Virus record (IMG/VR): IMGVR_UViG_3300025120_000009
Span: 1 to 34,348 of that record
Origin: a virus
Reading direction: 5' to 3' (one strand)
DNA: 34,348 nt
Shown here: piece after piece, positions 1 to 8,705 of the stretch
Layout: each line of letters starts with the position of its first letter
How positions within the stretch are numbered: the first letter of the stretch is position 1
Made by a program: the position numbers and the translations under genes
The notes under the pieces: generated by a model
What the model was told of the DNA's origin: nothing
The model's input: only the letters and a program-made list of their open reading frames with translations
Database searches by the model: none

Positions 1-127
1 CTCTTTCTACTGAAGCTGTACAAGACATAGTAGGTGCTATGTTCTCAAGTAATACAGAAACAAGAGTAGCTGCTACTTATGATGATACTAATGGAAAAAT
101 TAATGTAGTCGTAGATGATATGACTGC
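1..127. repeat. Terminal direct repeat, left copy
   Basis: Bases 1-127 are identical to 34222-34348. The reading frame of the fibre gene continues through the join (the ATG at 39 corresponds to 34260, which is 426 bases, or 142 codons, after the start at 33834). This is the signature of a circular or circularly permuted molecule assembled past its own start, giving a 34,221-bp unit. A true physical terminal repeat is possible but less likely, because the repeat lies inside a coding sequence. Confidence 0.95.
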
Positions 128-3100
128 TAATGACAATACCACATACTCAGCTGGTACTGGATTAGATTTATCTGGCACTACATTTAGTGTTGATGTATCA
201 GATTTTATGACTAACGGTGTTAATAATAGAGTATTAACTGCTACTGGAACTGACGGAATAAATGCCGAATCAAGTCTTACTTTTTCTGGAACACAATTAA
301 CCAATACTGGAGATATTAAAATAGCTTCTGGTAGCTTAGGTGTAAATACAAATGCTCCAACTGGCGACGGAAGAATAACAGCTACAAGCTATATTACTGC
401 TGGATATGGTACTGGTGGAGTAGCTTTAACTCATAATGACGGATACGGTAATGCAAATGTTACTTTTAATCACGAAGCTGGAACACCAGAACAAAATGGA
501 CAATCTGCGAGAATTGAAGTAAATACTGATGCTACTTCCACAGAGGGATTAATGTATTTTGAAGTGTCAAGTTCAGATGTTACTTCTGGAAGTGCAGTAA
601 GTTTAACAAACGGTTTAACTGTTGCTCACGATTATATTGAAGTTCCAAGTAGAATTAGACATATGGGAGATACAAATACCTATATACAATATGATGCAGA
701 TAGAATTTATTTAGTAGCTGGTGGAACTACAAAGTATGATAGTAATAATGGAAATGTTATAGCTACTGGAGATATATTAGATCAAGATAATATGTCATCA
801 AATAGTGCAACTGCCGTAGCATCACAACAAAGTATTAAAGCGTATGTAGACGCAGAAGTAGCTGGTATTGTTAATTCAGCACCAAGTGCTTTGAATACAT
901 TAGACGAATTAGCAGCAGCTTTAGGAGATGATGCTAACTTCGCAACAACAACATCTACTTCATTAGGAAATAGACTAAGAGTAGATACAGCTTCACAAGG
1001 ATTAACTGGCACACAACAAGCCAATGCGATTACTAACTTGGGTATTACTGCTACCAAAGCAGAATTAAATTATGTAGACGGAGTAACATCAAACATACAA
1101 ACACAATTAAACGGAAAACTATCTACATCTGGTACAGCAGCAAATTCTACACTATTAGGTAATTTAGGACAGGGTAGTTTCCTAAGAAGTGATGCTGTAG
1201 ATACAGCAAGTGGAAAAATTACATTTACAAATGGTATGCAAGACAATGTAAGTAATGTAGGTAGTGTAGGTGGAACTGGATTAGAGGGCGATCAATTAAG
1301 CACGACAGATTGGGCAAATTTACCAGTAGGTTTTGGCGGTATGATGAGAAGTGGAAATCAATCATACGGTAATCCTGGTTCAAATTATTTTCTTTTTCAT
1401 AAAATTGCTAATAGAGATAGTGGTGGTGGCTGGGGTGGTATAGCTGTTGGTTATAATAGTAATGCAGATTTTTATGTAGGACATACTACAGTAAGTAGTT
1501 CTTATGCTACTTGGAGTAAAGTATGGAACGAAGCTAATGACGGAGCTGGTAGTGGTTTAGATGCAGACACATTAGACGGTAGTCACGCATCTGCATTTTT
1601 AACATCAGTACCTAATCATAGTGGGAATTTAATTACAAGTGGTACTATTGCTTCTGCAAGATTAGACGCAGACACAGCACACCTATCTACTACACAAACA
1701 TTTAGTGGAGCTAAAACTTTTAGTGATAGCGTTAGAATAACTGGTAGTACAAAATATTTATATATTGACAATGATGCTGAAAACGAAAGTGGTATATGGC
1801 TTAGAGATAATCAAGATCCGAATGGACAATATGGTAAGATATTGTTTAATAGTAACGGCAGTACAAACGCTTTAAACTTTTATGTTCAGTCTGGAACAGC
1901 TGCTTTACAACTTTCGTCTACCGTATCTACATCTCCAGTTAAAAAAATTACAAGTGGAGATGATTTCGTATTAGGAGAATTAACAAACAATCTCCGTATG
2001 AAAGGTAATGGTACTACTGGATTTAATTTTTTAAACAGTGGCAATGGTTGGGCGCATTTAAATTGTGGTAATCTAGTAGCGGCAGGATCTCTTGATATAG
2101 CTGGAGATATTGATGTAGACGGAACATTAGAAACTGATGCACTTACTATTAACGGAACAACTTCAGTAGCATTTACAAGCTCTGATCATAGCAAATTAGA
2201 CGGAATAGAAGCGTCTGCTACAGCAGATCAAACTGCAGCAGAAATTTTAACTGCTATTAAAACAGTAGACGGAGCAGGTAGTGGATTAGATGCAGATACA
2301 TTAGACGGGATATCAAATTCAGGCTTCGTAAGAAAAGGCAATACTGCAGAAAATACTCCCTCTAGTAGAACAACATTTAATTCATACGACGATATAGAAA
2401 GTGCAAGTGGACATCAAGCGTCATTAGAAATATTTAATGATACAGCTCAAAAAGACGCATTTATGCAATTTCATGTTAGTAGTGATTTTGCTTTATACTT
2501 TGGGTTAGACGGCTCAACTAACGACTTATCAGTTGGTGGTTGGAGTATGGGAAATAATAAATATAGAGTATTTCACGCTGGTAATTCTACTAACATAACT
2601 TCGGTTGGAACTATTGGTACTGGAGTATGGAATGGTACAGCTATAGCAAGTGCATATCTAGACGCAGATACTGCACATTTATCTGGCTCTCAAACATTTT
2701 CTGGTATAAAAACATTTACTGAAGAAGTAAGAATTAATTCTTCTGATAGTGGAGAAAGATTATTTTTTCAATGGCAAGGAACTACCGTAGGAGATATTGG
2801 AACTAATGATGCTACTTGGTTAAGAATTAATCAAAGTACTGCTAAAAATATTTATACACCAAGATATATTAGAGCAGACAATGGATTTTTTGTAGACGGA
2901 GCAACTCAAGGTATTACTGGTGGTGCTTTATTTAGAGCAGCAACTGGTAGTGCAGCAGCTCCAGCATTAAGTTTTGCATCAAGCACAGCTTTAGGATTTT
3001 ATAAAAATGGAGCAAGTTCAATTAGATTTAGTGCAAACAATGCTATTAGAGGAACTTGGGACGGCGACGGATTAGATTTAGATGCTGGTAGTTTAGGAGT

Positions 3101-3491
3101 TAATACTTCTGCTAATGGAACTAATGGTATGATACACGCAACTAATGACATTATTGCTTTCTCATCAGATAAAAGATTAAAAGAGAATATTCGCCCTATA
3201 GAAAATGCTTTAGATAAAGTAAGTAAGCTATCTGGATTTGTTTATAACTGGAACGAACTTGCTAATGAAAAAGCAGAATACGATATGGATAAAGACTATG
3301 TTGGTGTATATGCACAAGATGTTGAAGAAGTACAACCAGAAGCAGTCGATCTTGCTCCATTTGATAATGACGGAAAAGATAACTCCATATCTGGTGAAAA
3401 ATATTTAACAGTAAAATATGACAAGTTAGTTCCATTGTTAATCGAATCTATTAAAGAATTAAAAGCAGAAATAGAAGAGTTGAAAAAATGA
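1..3491 (+). CDS. Tail fibre with C-terminal S74 self-cleaving chaperone (3' part)
   Basis: This is the 3' part of a gene starting at 33834; joined through the terminal repeat it encodes about 1,292 residues. Bases 1-2 finish a codon from the previous part. The body is made of Ser/Thr/Asn/Gly-rich beta-structured modules with recurring blocks such as GSGLDADTLDG (twice) and LDADTAHLS followed by QTFSG-KTF (twice). The last ~109 residues, from base 3162, begin SSDKRLKENI and include VGVYAQDVEEV and a terminal alpha-helical stretch. This matches the peptidase S74 intramolecular chaperone of endosialidase, which trimerises fibres and then cuts itself off at a Ser next to a Lys. The protein is the likely receptor-binding fibre. 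The TGA stop overlaps the next ATG. The ATG at 39 is internal, not the real start. Confidence 0.9.
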   Translation, partial: LSTEAVQDIVGAMFSSNTETRVAATYDDTNGKINVVVDDMTANDNTTYSAGTGLDLSGTTFSVDVSDFMTNGVNNRVLTATGTDGINAESSLTFSGTQLTNTGDIKIASGSLGVNTNAPTGDGRITATSYITAGYGTGGVALTHNDGYGNANVTFNHEAGTPEQNGQSARIEVNTDATSTEGLMYFEVSSSDVTSGSAVSLTNGLTVAHDYIEVPSRIRHMGDTNTYIQYDADRIYLVAGGTTKYDSNNGNVIATGDILDQDNMSSNSATAVASQQSIKAYVDAEVAGIVNSAPSALNTLDELAAALGDDANFATTTSTSLGNRLRVDTASQGLTGTQQANAITNLGITATKAELNYVDGVTSNIQTQLNGKLSTSGTAANSTLLGNLGQGSFLRSDAVDTASGKITFTNGMQDNVSNVGSVGGTGLEGDQLSTTDWANLPVGFGGMMRSGNQSYGNPGSNYFLFHKIANRDSGGGWGGIAVGYNSNADFYVGHTTVSSSYATWSKVWNEANDGAGSGLDADTLDGSHASAFLTSVPNHSGNLITSGTIASARLDADTAHLSTTQTFSGAKTFSDSVRITGSTKYLYIDNDAENESGIWLRDNQDPNGQYGKILFNSNGSTNALNFYVQSGTAALQLSSTVSTSPVKKITSGDDFVLGELTNNLRMKGNGTTGFNFLNSGNGWAHLNCGNLVAAGSLDIAGDIDVDGTLETDALTINGTTSVAFTSSDHSKLDGIEASATADQTAAEILTAIKTVDGAGSGLDADTLDGISNSGFVRKGNTAENTPSSRTTFNSYDDIESASGHQASLEIFNDTAQKDAFMQFHVSSDFALYFGLDGSTNDLSVGGWSMGNNKYRVFHAGNSTNITSVGTIGTGVWNGTAIASAYLDADTAHLSGSQTFSGIKTFTEEVRINSSDSGERLFFQWQGTTVGDIGTNDATWLRINQSTAKNIYTPRYIRADNGFFVDGATQGITGGALFRAATGSAAAPALSFASSTALGFYKNGASSIRFSANNAIRGTWDGDGLDLDAGSLGVNTSANGTNGMIHATNDIIAFSSDKRLKENIRPIENALDKVSKLSGFVYNWNELANEKAEYDMDKDYVGVYAQDVEEVQPEAVDLAPFDNDGKDNSISGEKYLTVKYDKLVPLLIESIKELKAEIEELKK

Positions 3492-4618
3492 CACTTACCT
3501 CATCAGGAACAATAAAGATGAGTGAGATAAGAACCGAACTCGGAGATAGTGGCTCTATATCGCTTAAAGAAGCGTCTGACGGCACTATAGCAACTATTAA
3601 CACTAATAACGCAAGCGCAGATCGTCCAGACGGCTCTGCTCCGCACCAAATGACTGAATTTTATAGTTATAATCATAGTGCTGCTCCAGCAGCAGCTTCT
3701 TTCGGTACTTGGAGCGATACAACTATTAGATTTCTTGGTTCTTCTCCTGGCGACGGAATACAAAATCATAATGTTACTACAAACGCTTTAACTGGAGCTA
3801 ATAGTACAATGGCTTGTGATGACACAGTAACCTCTGGAACTCCAAGAGCTTCTGTTAAGGTTGCTATATCAAACAGCGGAGATCCAGGAGATGCTACTGG
3901 TTCGTTTAGTGGCGGCGGTACAAGTAATAACGGTAGTGGCTATGAGGGCATAGGTGGTAATTCAGCAATAGGCAGCGTTGCATTTAGTGGTAGTGTTACG
4001 GCTTATGTAAAATTTGCTATGTTGCCGCATAATACATTAACAGAATCTTCCAATAGAACTATGAGCTTTACAAACAATAACACTTCAGATACAAATTTGT
4101 CGGTATTTGTCAGCGTTTCAAGTTTTGGTGGCTTCTGTATAGGGGAGGTAGTACCAGTTAATTGTTTAAATTCCTATAAGCACATAGAAGAATTAGAAGA
4201 GGGAGATATGGTAATGTCTTTTAACTTTGAAACTAACTCTGTAGAAGAAGTTCCTATACTGGGGATAGAAAAACCAGAACACGACGATTTAGTTATATAT
4301 AGATTTGTAGGAGAAGAAGATATTGTATACACACACGAAAGAACTATGACTATAAACAGAGGGCTAACAATTACTAAAGATCACCCTATTTACAAAGAGG
4401 ACGGAACTATGGTATGTCTAGATCCTGCTAAAGCTAAAGAACTGTATGGATTGGACGCAGAAGAGATACAAAAAGGAGATAGGATTAGATTTATGGACTC
4501 TATTAAAGAAGTAGATAAATATTTATTAAGTCCTGACTCGCAACAGACTTACACAATACTAACAAAGAATAATAACTTTTACGCAGGTGGCGTTTTAGTA
4601 CACTCAGAGATTTCATAG
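3488..4618 (+). CDS. Fibre-associated structural protein with C-terminal Hint (intein-like) domain
   Basis: A 376-residue protein coupled by ATGA to the fibre gene. Residues 1-210 are a Ser/Gly/Thr-rich virion-type region that opens with TSSGTIKMSEIRTELG, a start often seen in marine phage fibre-region proteins. From Cys217 (GFCIGEVVPVNCL) to the end it looks like a Hint domain: nucleophile-type Cys217, the turn IEELEEGDMVMS, the block-B-like LTITKDHPIY with Thr296 and His299, and a final block with GGVLVHS. The usual terminal Asn of inteins is replaced by Ser373 and only three residues follow, so there is no C-extein. This suggests N-terminal cleavage or ester transfer, as in Hedgehog and bacterial intein-like domains, rather than splicing. 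The substrate is unknown. Confidence 0.75.
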   Translation: MTLTSSGTIKMSEIRTELGDSGSISLKEASDGTIATINTNNASADRPDGSAPHQMTEFYSYNHSAAPAAASFGTWSDTTIRFLGSSPGDGIQNHNVTTNALTGANSTMACDDTVTSGTPRASVKVAISNSGDPGDATGSFSGGGTSNNGSGYEGIGGNSAIGSVAFSGSVTAYVKFAMLPHNTLTESSNRTMSFTNNNTSDTNLSVFVSVSSFGGFCIGEVVPVNCLNSYKHIEELEEGDMVMSFNFETNSVEEVPILGIEKPEHDDLVIYRFVGEEDIVYTHERTMTINRGLTITKDHPIYKEDGTMVCLDPAKAKELYGLDAEEIQKGDRIRFMDSIKEVDKYLLSPDSQQTYTILTKNNNFYAGGVLVHSEIS

Positions 4619-4890
4619 TGGCTATTACATACAGAGGAGTAAGATTTAGAGGTTACAATAAACCAAAAAGAACGCCTGGGCATAAAAAAAAGTCACACGC
4701 AGTATTAGCTAAGTCTGGTAGTAAAATTAAACTAATAAGGTTTGGACAGCAAGGAGTAAGGGGAGCAGGAAAGAATCCTAGGTCAGCAGCAGCTAAAGCT
4801 AGGAGAAGAGCATTTAAAGCACGACACAGAAAAAATATAGCCAGAGGTAAGATGAGTGCTGCTTACTGGGCGAATAAAGTAAAATGGTAA
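4618..4890 (+). CDS. Small basic conserved phage protein
   Basis: A 90-residue protein with a GTG start overlapping the upstream TAG by one base. It is very rich in Lys and Arg and contains SGSKIKLIRFGQQGV and a tail SAAYWANKVKW. I recognise this pattern from small proteins encoded near structural or packaging genes of many tailed phages, but I know of no established role. Charge suggests nucleic-acid contact, perhaps as a minor virion or packaging protein; that is inference. The SD sequence of the following gene comes directly after its stop. Confidence 0.75.
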   Translation: MAITYRGVRFRGYNKPKRTPGHKKKSHAVLAKSGSKIKLIRFGQQGVRGAGKNPRSAAAKARRRAFKARHRKNIARGKMSAAYWANKVKW

Positions 4891-4900
4891 GGAGATAGGC

Positions 4901-5188
4901 ATGGAAGTAGGTAAAGACAGTAAATTTACATTTAGCTTAGAAACATTGATTTCTATGGCGGTTACTATCTTTATGGTAGTAGGTATGTGGTTTACTATAC
5001 AGGCAGACATAAAAGAGGCAAAAGAGTTGCCAGAACCAGAAATAGGTAGAACAGAGTACGATTTAAAGGATCAAATGATTAGAAATACGATTATTGAAAC
5101 TGAAAAAGATGTACAAGAGATTAAAGAACAGCAAAAAGAAATGCGTGAAGATGTAAAGAATATCGAACGTATGATGATGCAGAAATGA
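4901..5188 (+). CDS. Single-TM protein with coiled-coil tail (spanin-like?)
   Basis: A 95-residue protein with SD AAGGAG upstream. One hydrophobic segment (about residues 12-34, LETLISMAVTIFMVVGMWFT) is followed by a charged helix, predicted coiled coil, from about 55 to the end (EKDVQEIKEQQKEMREDVK). An N-terminal anchor plus a coiled coil resembles inner-membrane spanins of the Rz type, and the gene lies upstream of holin and endolysin. No matching small lipoprotein (Rz1) was found, so spanin remains a hypothesis. It could also be another membrane accessory protein. Confidence 0.6.
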   Translation: MEVGKDSKFTFSLETLISMAVTIFMVVGMWFTIQADIKEAKELPEPEIGRTEYDLKDQMIRNTIIETEKDVQEIKEQQKEMREDVKNIERMMMQK

Positions 5189-5197
5189 GGTATAGAG

Positions 5198-5599
5198 ATG
5201 AATTGGTTATATGGTATTACATATTTGGTTGGTATTTGTTTATCATTATCGCCCTTATATGCTCAAAGTAGTCTGAAAGACTTACAGCAGATTCAACTAT
5301 TGAGTCAAGATGAGTGCGTTATAGTTCAAGTAAATGCAGACTGGAACTTTAAGGCGTCGTTAGATTTAAACGGTTTAAAGAACTGTATATGGTTTAATGC
5401 TAGCATAGATAACAAAGAGTATGGTGCGATTATTGCTAAGGAGTGGAAAATAGTTTCTGTTCCAACGATAATTATGTTTGAATATGGCAAGGAAATAAAA
5501 AGATTTGAAGCTGGTCTGTCTTTTAATTTAGATGAAGATAAAATTAAAAAGGGAATCAATGGCGAAATAGATAAAATAATGTTAAGGAGATTTCAATGA
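5198..5599 (+). CDS. Secreted thioredoxin-fold-like protein lacking the CxxC motif
   Basis: A 133-residue protein. Residues 1-22 form a signal peptide ending PLYA, with predicted cleavage before QSS. The mature part shows a thioredoxin-like order: a beta strand VIVQVNADW, then WNFK (49-52) at the place where WCGPC would sit, a strand CIWFNASI, and VSVPTIIMFEYGKEI containing the cis-proline-like Pro89 and a following beta hairpin. The redox cysteines are absent; the two remaining mature Cys (40 and 63) are not in a CxxC. It is therefore probably not an oxidoreductase; a periplasmic binding or folding role is possible. The stop overlaps the start of the next gene, so the two are likely made together. 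Confidence 0.65.
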   Translation: MNWLYGITYLVGICLSLSPLYAQSSLKDLQQIQLLSQDECVIVQVNADWNFKASLDLNGLKNCIWFNASIDNKEYGAIIAKEWKIVSVPTIIMFEYGKEIKRFEAGLSFNLDEDKIKKGINGEIDKIMLRRFQ

Positions 5600-6666
5600 G
5601 AAATTTATTATGCGGGTTATTATTACTTAGTTCTGTGTACGCACAAGACTTTTTTAAATTCAGCACAATATACGGTGCTTATAGTTTTAGTAGTCCAGTA
5701 ACAAAAGAATTACAATATCAAGTATCTGGAGGACAACTCCAAGAGTTGCGAGAAGAGCTAGAAGATCATACCGTTATGACTTTCGGTATTAGAAAGTTAG
5801 CTAGATTTGGCTATGAAAATAAGCCTGAAGTTTGGTATACAGGCAAAGAAGCACCTATCAATGAAAGTGCTGCTATTGGTAACATACCAACTGGTTGGGA
5901 ATATGTTATAGAATATTCTGACCATAGAGAATTTGATGAAAAGTTTAAAAATCAACAGTATATGCTTAGGTATATGGGAAAACATTTTATTGCTAAAATG
6001 AATTACGACTTCAGAGGATTAGAAGATGTTGAATTTGCAGGATTAGATATGCGAGTAAAAAAAGACTTTGGTAATCTTGCTTTATCTTTAGGTATTGCAG
6101 GTAGAAGCCACCCAGCATACTTAGACTTTAGACCTATTGATTTATGGTGGGCAGAACAAGGAATTGACACAGATGAATTTACACCCTTTTGGGATTTTGC
6201 TTATTTCTATGGCTATACAGATGAATTTGTAGAGCAGTTTACGCAATACGGATATAGTTACTTTGATTTTAAATGGTACAACGCAGAAGGCGAGCTTGTT
6301 GCTAACACAGATGACCAATTTTATAAACAAGTATACGGGGAAATTGTAAGAGATTATAATGAGGAATGGGCAAAAGATAAGGGCTATCAAAATGAATTAA
6401 GTTTGTCAGTAGGTGCGGATTACTACAAGTATACACCTAAGAACTGGTTTCACTTCTGGGCAACTGCATACCCCGTAACTAAGGGTATGTCCGATTATTC
6501 ATTTAACTACGATGTAGCGGAAAATGGCATGGATTACGATCTAGGTTTAGTCTATGGCTGGAAACTTACCAAAAAGTTTGGAGTATTTTTAGAGGGAAGA
6601 TACCTTAATATGTACGATGTGCAATCATATGAATCAAAGATTGGATTTAATTGGTTGATTTATTAA
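5596..6666 (+). CDS. Phage-encoded outer-membrane beta-barrel-like protein
   Basis: A 356-residue protein with SD AAGGAG and an overlap with the upstream thioredoxin-like gene. Residues 1-16 are a signal peptide ending SSVYA, with cleavage before QDFF. The mature part has no cysteine, is rich in Tyr, Phe and Trp, and alternates polar and hydrophobic residues in strand-like stretches (for example NLALSLGIAG, ELSLSVGADYYKY, MDYDLGLVYGW, KFGVFLEGRYL). It ends ESKIGFNWLIY with a terminal aromatic residue, the usual barrel-assembly signal of outer-membrane proteins. A role in changing the host surface (superinfection exclusion, receptor masking or outer-membrane disruption during lysis) fits the location beside lysis genes. 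No family is recognised. Confidence 0.65.
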   Translation: MRNLLCGLLLLSSVYAQDFFKFSTIYGAYSFSSPVTKELQYQVSGGQLQELREELEDHTVMTFGIRKLARFGYENKPEVWYTGKEAPINESAAIGNIPTGWEYVIEYSDHREFDEKFKNQQYMLRYMGKHFIAKMNYDFRGLEDVEFAGLDMRVKKDFGNLALSLGIAGRSHPAYLDFRPIDLWWAEQGIDTDEFTPFWDFAYFYGYTDEFVEQFTQYGYSYFDFKWYNAEGELVANTDDQFYKQVYGEIVRDYNEEWAKDKGYQNELSLSVGADYYKYTPKNWFHFWATAYPVTKGMSDYSFNYDVAENGMDYDLGLVYGWKLTKKFGVFLEGRYLNMYDVQSYESKIGFNWLIY

Positions 6667-6707
6667 TATTGCTTATATTACAAAAATAAACATAAAAAAG
6701 GAATATC

Positions 6708-6893
6708 ATGAAACTAGACGAACAACAATCAAAATTAAAAGAACTTGTAGAACAGTTTAATCAGAGCAATGAGCAGATGCAAATGCTGCAAGCAAACAAC
6801 GCTGAATTGCGTATGCAAATAGCAAAGCAACAAGGCATTGTAGAAGCTCTACAATCTATGGATAAAGGTAAAAAAGGAAATGCCAAAACTTAA
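6708..6893 (+). CDS. Short coiled-coil protein
   Basis: A 61-residue protein made almost entirely of Gln/Glu/Lys-rich heptads (KLKELVEQFNQSNEQMQML, then NNAELRMQIAKQQ), predicted as one long coiled coil with a basic tail. SD AAGGA lies before the ATG. It overlaps the holin gene by 14 bases, so it belongs to the lysis cassette; small coiled-coil ORFs of this kind are often found next to phage holins. The function is unknown. Confidence 0.7.
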   Translation: MKLDEQQSKLKELVEQFNQSNEQMQMLQANNAELRMQIAKQQGIVEALQSMDKGKKGNAKT

Positions 6894-7251
6894 TGTAATA
6901 GCAGGTATTATAGATAAGGTTGCAGACAATGTTGATAGATTCACATTGGACAAAGAAGAAAAGGCAAAACTTATTGCTGAAATCAATAAAGCACAGCTCG
7001 AAGTTAATAAAGTCGAAGCTGGACATACTAGTATGTTTGTTGCAGGTTGGCGTCCTTTCGTTGGTTGGACTTGTGGTATAGCATTATGTTACCACTTCGT
7101 TCTACAGCCATTCTTACTATTTCTCTTGTATTCATTTGGTTATCAAGTGGATTTACCAGTATTCGATATGACAACTCTCACGACAATACTTCTGGGTATG
7201 CTAGGTCTTGGGGGAATGCGTTCATTCGAAAAAGTCAAAAAGTCGGCATAA
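6880..7251 (+). CDS. Holin, 3TM family
   Basis: A 123-residue protein. An amphipathic N-terminal region (IDKVADNVDRFTLDKEEKAKL) is followed by the motif AGWRPFVGWTCG and two or three membrane segments (about residues 52-70, 72-85 and 95-112), ending with GMRSFEKVK. The conserved WRP followed by hydrophobic helices matches the holin family with three TM segments (GTA-type holins). It would form membrane lesions that release the endolysin. The stop codon overlaps the start of the endolysin (TAATG), the classic holin-endolysin order. Confidence 0.85.
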   Translation: MPKLNVIAGIIDKVADNVDRFTLDKEEKAKLIAEINKAQLEVNKVEAGHTSMFVAGWRPFVGWTCGIALCYHFVLQPFLLFLLYSFGYQVDLPVFDMTTLTTILLGMLGLGGMRSFEKVKKSA

Positions 7252-7724
7252 TGGAGTTCAATGAAATCATTGAGAAAGTCCTCGAACATGAGGGCGGTTA
7301 TGTCAATGATAAAGACGATTTAGGTGGGGAAACCAAATACGGTATTACTAAAAGATTTTATCCCCATCTTAACATTAAGGATCTAACCAGAGAACAAGCT
7401 AAGGAAATTTACTATAAAGACTATTGGATTCCTTCCAAAGCACAAAAACTTCCAGAAAACCTACGTTATCCATACTTTGATTGTGTAGTCAACACAGGAC
7501 AGCGTAGAGCAGTCAAGATACTACAACAGGCGTGTAACAATAAAAATACTTTTGAAATCAAAGAAGATGGACTTATTGGTGCAGCAACAATCTCGGCTTG
7601 TAAGAAATTAGAAGAAGATAGATTTGTTTCTTATAGAATTTTATTCTATTCTTTGTTAATTTCAGAGAACCCTACACAAGAAAAATTTTGGTATGGGTGG
7701 TACAAAAGAGCCAAAGGAGAGTAA
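7251..7724 (+). CDS. Endolysin, GH108 family muramidase
   Basis: A 157-residue protein. The N-terminal motif HEGGYVND, with the likely catalytic Glu14, is followed by DLGGETKYGITK; this matches glycoside hydrolase family 108 (N-acetylmuramidase). The C-terminal half, with VNTGQRRAVKILQQACN, EDGLIGAATISA and a final FWYGWYKRAK, matches the peptidoglycan-binding part normally fused to it. The ATG at 7251 was chosen because it overlaps the holin stop (TAATG). The longer open frame from 7047 would only add out-of-frame holin sequence. Confidence 0.92.
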   Translation: MEFNEIIEKVLEHEGGYVNDKDDLGGETKYGITKRFYPHLNIKDLTREQAKEIYYKDYWIPSKAQKLPENLRYPYFDCVVNTGQRRAVKILQQACNNKNTFEIKEDGLIGAATISACKKLEEDRFVSYRILFYSLLISENPTQEKFWYGWYKRAKGE

Positions 7725-8705
7725 ATGCCTACATATATAACATCACGAGATCTAAAAGACACTTTTCCAAACCTAGATGAGTTTGATACAAAGAAACCAA
7801 TATACAGTTGGATTGTAGACACAGGAAGCAGATTTGTTTCTCACGACGCTGGTTTAGTTACTCAGCTTTTTGTAGATGGAAAAGATTTAGGTGCAGCACA
7901 ATCATCTTTATCTGCTGTTAATGCAAACGATGAATGGTTTTACGATTCCGCTACAGATGCAGTATATTATTATAATTCTTCTTCTAATCCAGATGATTTA
8001 TTAATGGAAGCTGGGGAAGATTTCACAACATTGAAAAACAGAGTAATGAAAGATGCTAGTAACTATGTAGACTCTAAACTAGATGCTACGTTACCTAGGG
8101 AGCAATTTTTACTAAAAGACGGAACTTATGATTATCTTATTAGACGGCTAACTTCCTTAGTTGCGGCTTTCTTTCTAGTGAAGGGTAAAGACCCAACAAG
8201 CGAAATAGCTGAAGCACTATTTGAAGAAGCCACAATGCACATTGAAGATTTAAACTCAGGAAGAGCAAAGTTGACTTTTCAAAATACTGGAGATGCGTCA
8301 AAAGGTATTGTGCGTAAAGTATCTGTGTCTGGAAGTCTTAATATTGTTGACACTAGAGGGAATTATTACGGTAGTTACGATAGACTTAAGGTTGTTATAA
8401 CTACCGGCGGTGCAATAGGAACTTCAAAATATTCTGTTTATTCTAAAGATACAAACGGTCTAAAAACTAACCTAACGCTACAAGAAGAGGTTATTAATGG
8501 CGACTATCAAGAACTAGCAGGTGGACTTCAAATAAGATTTCAAGGATCTGCTGACAATTCAACTGCGACACAAAACGATGAATGGGAAGTGGAAGTAACT
8601 GGAGCATACGAAGAGGTGGAGAATGCTTCTATGCGTTCCGTTAAAATGACTCGTAAAGATTTCAAACAATTCTATCGAGGTAAGAATGGCAGTCGCATCT
8701 ACTAA
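7725..8705 (+). CDS. Head-tail connector / virion structural protein
   Basis: A 326-residue protein with SD AAAGGAGAG. The N-terminal half is helical with YITSRDLKDTFPNLDEF and a later segment DASNYVDSKLDATLPR and DYLIRRLTSLVAAFFL. This resembles head-tail adaptor proteins of the DUF1320/gp6 type that sit under the portal. The C-terminal half (from about residue 195) is a beta-rich add-on with KVSVSGSLNIVD. It comes after lysis genes and before tail genes, where a connector would be expected. The assignment is by pattern and position. Confidence 0.6.
   Translation: MPTYITSRDLKDTFPNLDEFDTKKPIYSWIVDTGSRFVSHDAGLVTQLFVDGKDLGAAQSSLSAVNANDEWFYDSATDAVYYYNSSSNPDDLLMEAGEDFTTLKNRVMKDASNYVDSKLDATLPREQFLLKDGTYDYLIRRLTSLVAAFFLVKGKDPTSEIAEALFEEATMHIEDLNSGRAKLTFQNTGDASKGIVRKVSVSGSLNIVDTRGNYYGSYDRLKVVITTGGAIGTSKYSVYSKDTNGLKTNLTLQEEVINGDYQELAGGLQIRFQGSADNSTATQNDEWEVEVTGAYEEVENASMRSVKMTRKDFKQFYRGKNGSRIY

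Noticed and set aside
7047-7250. N-terminal extension of the endolysin frame
   Set aside because: It lies wholly inside the holin gene in another frame; the GH108 domain starts at 7251 with TAATG coupling.
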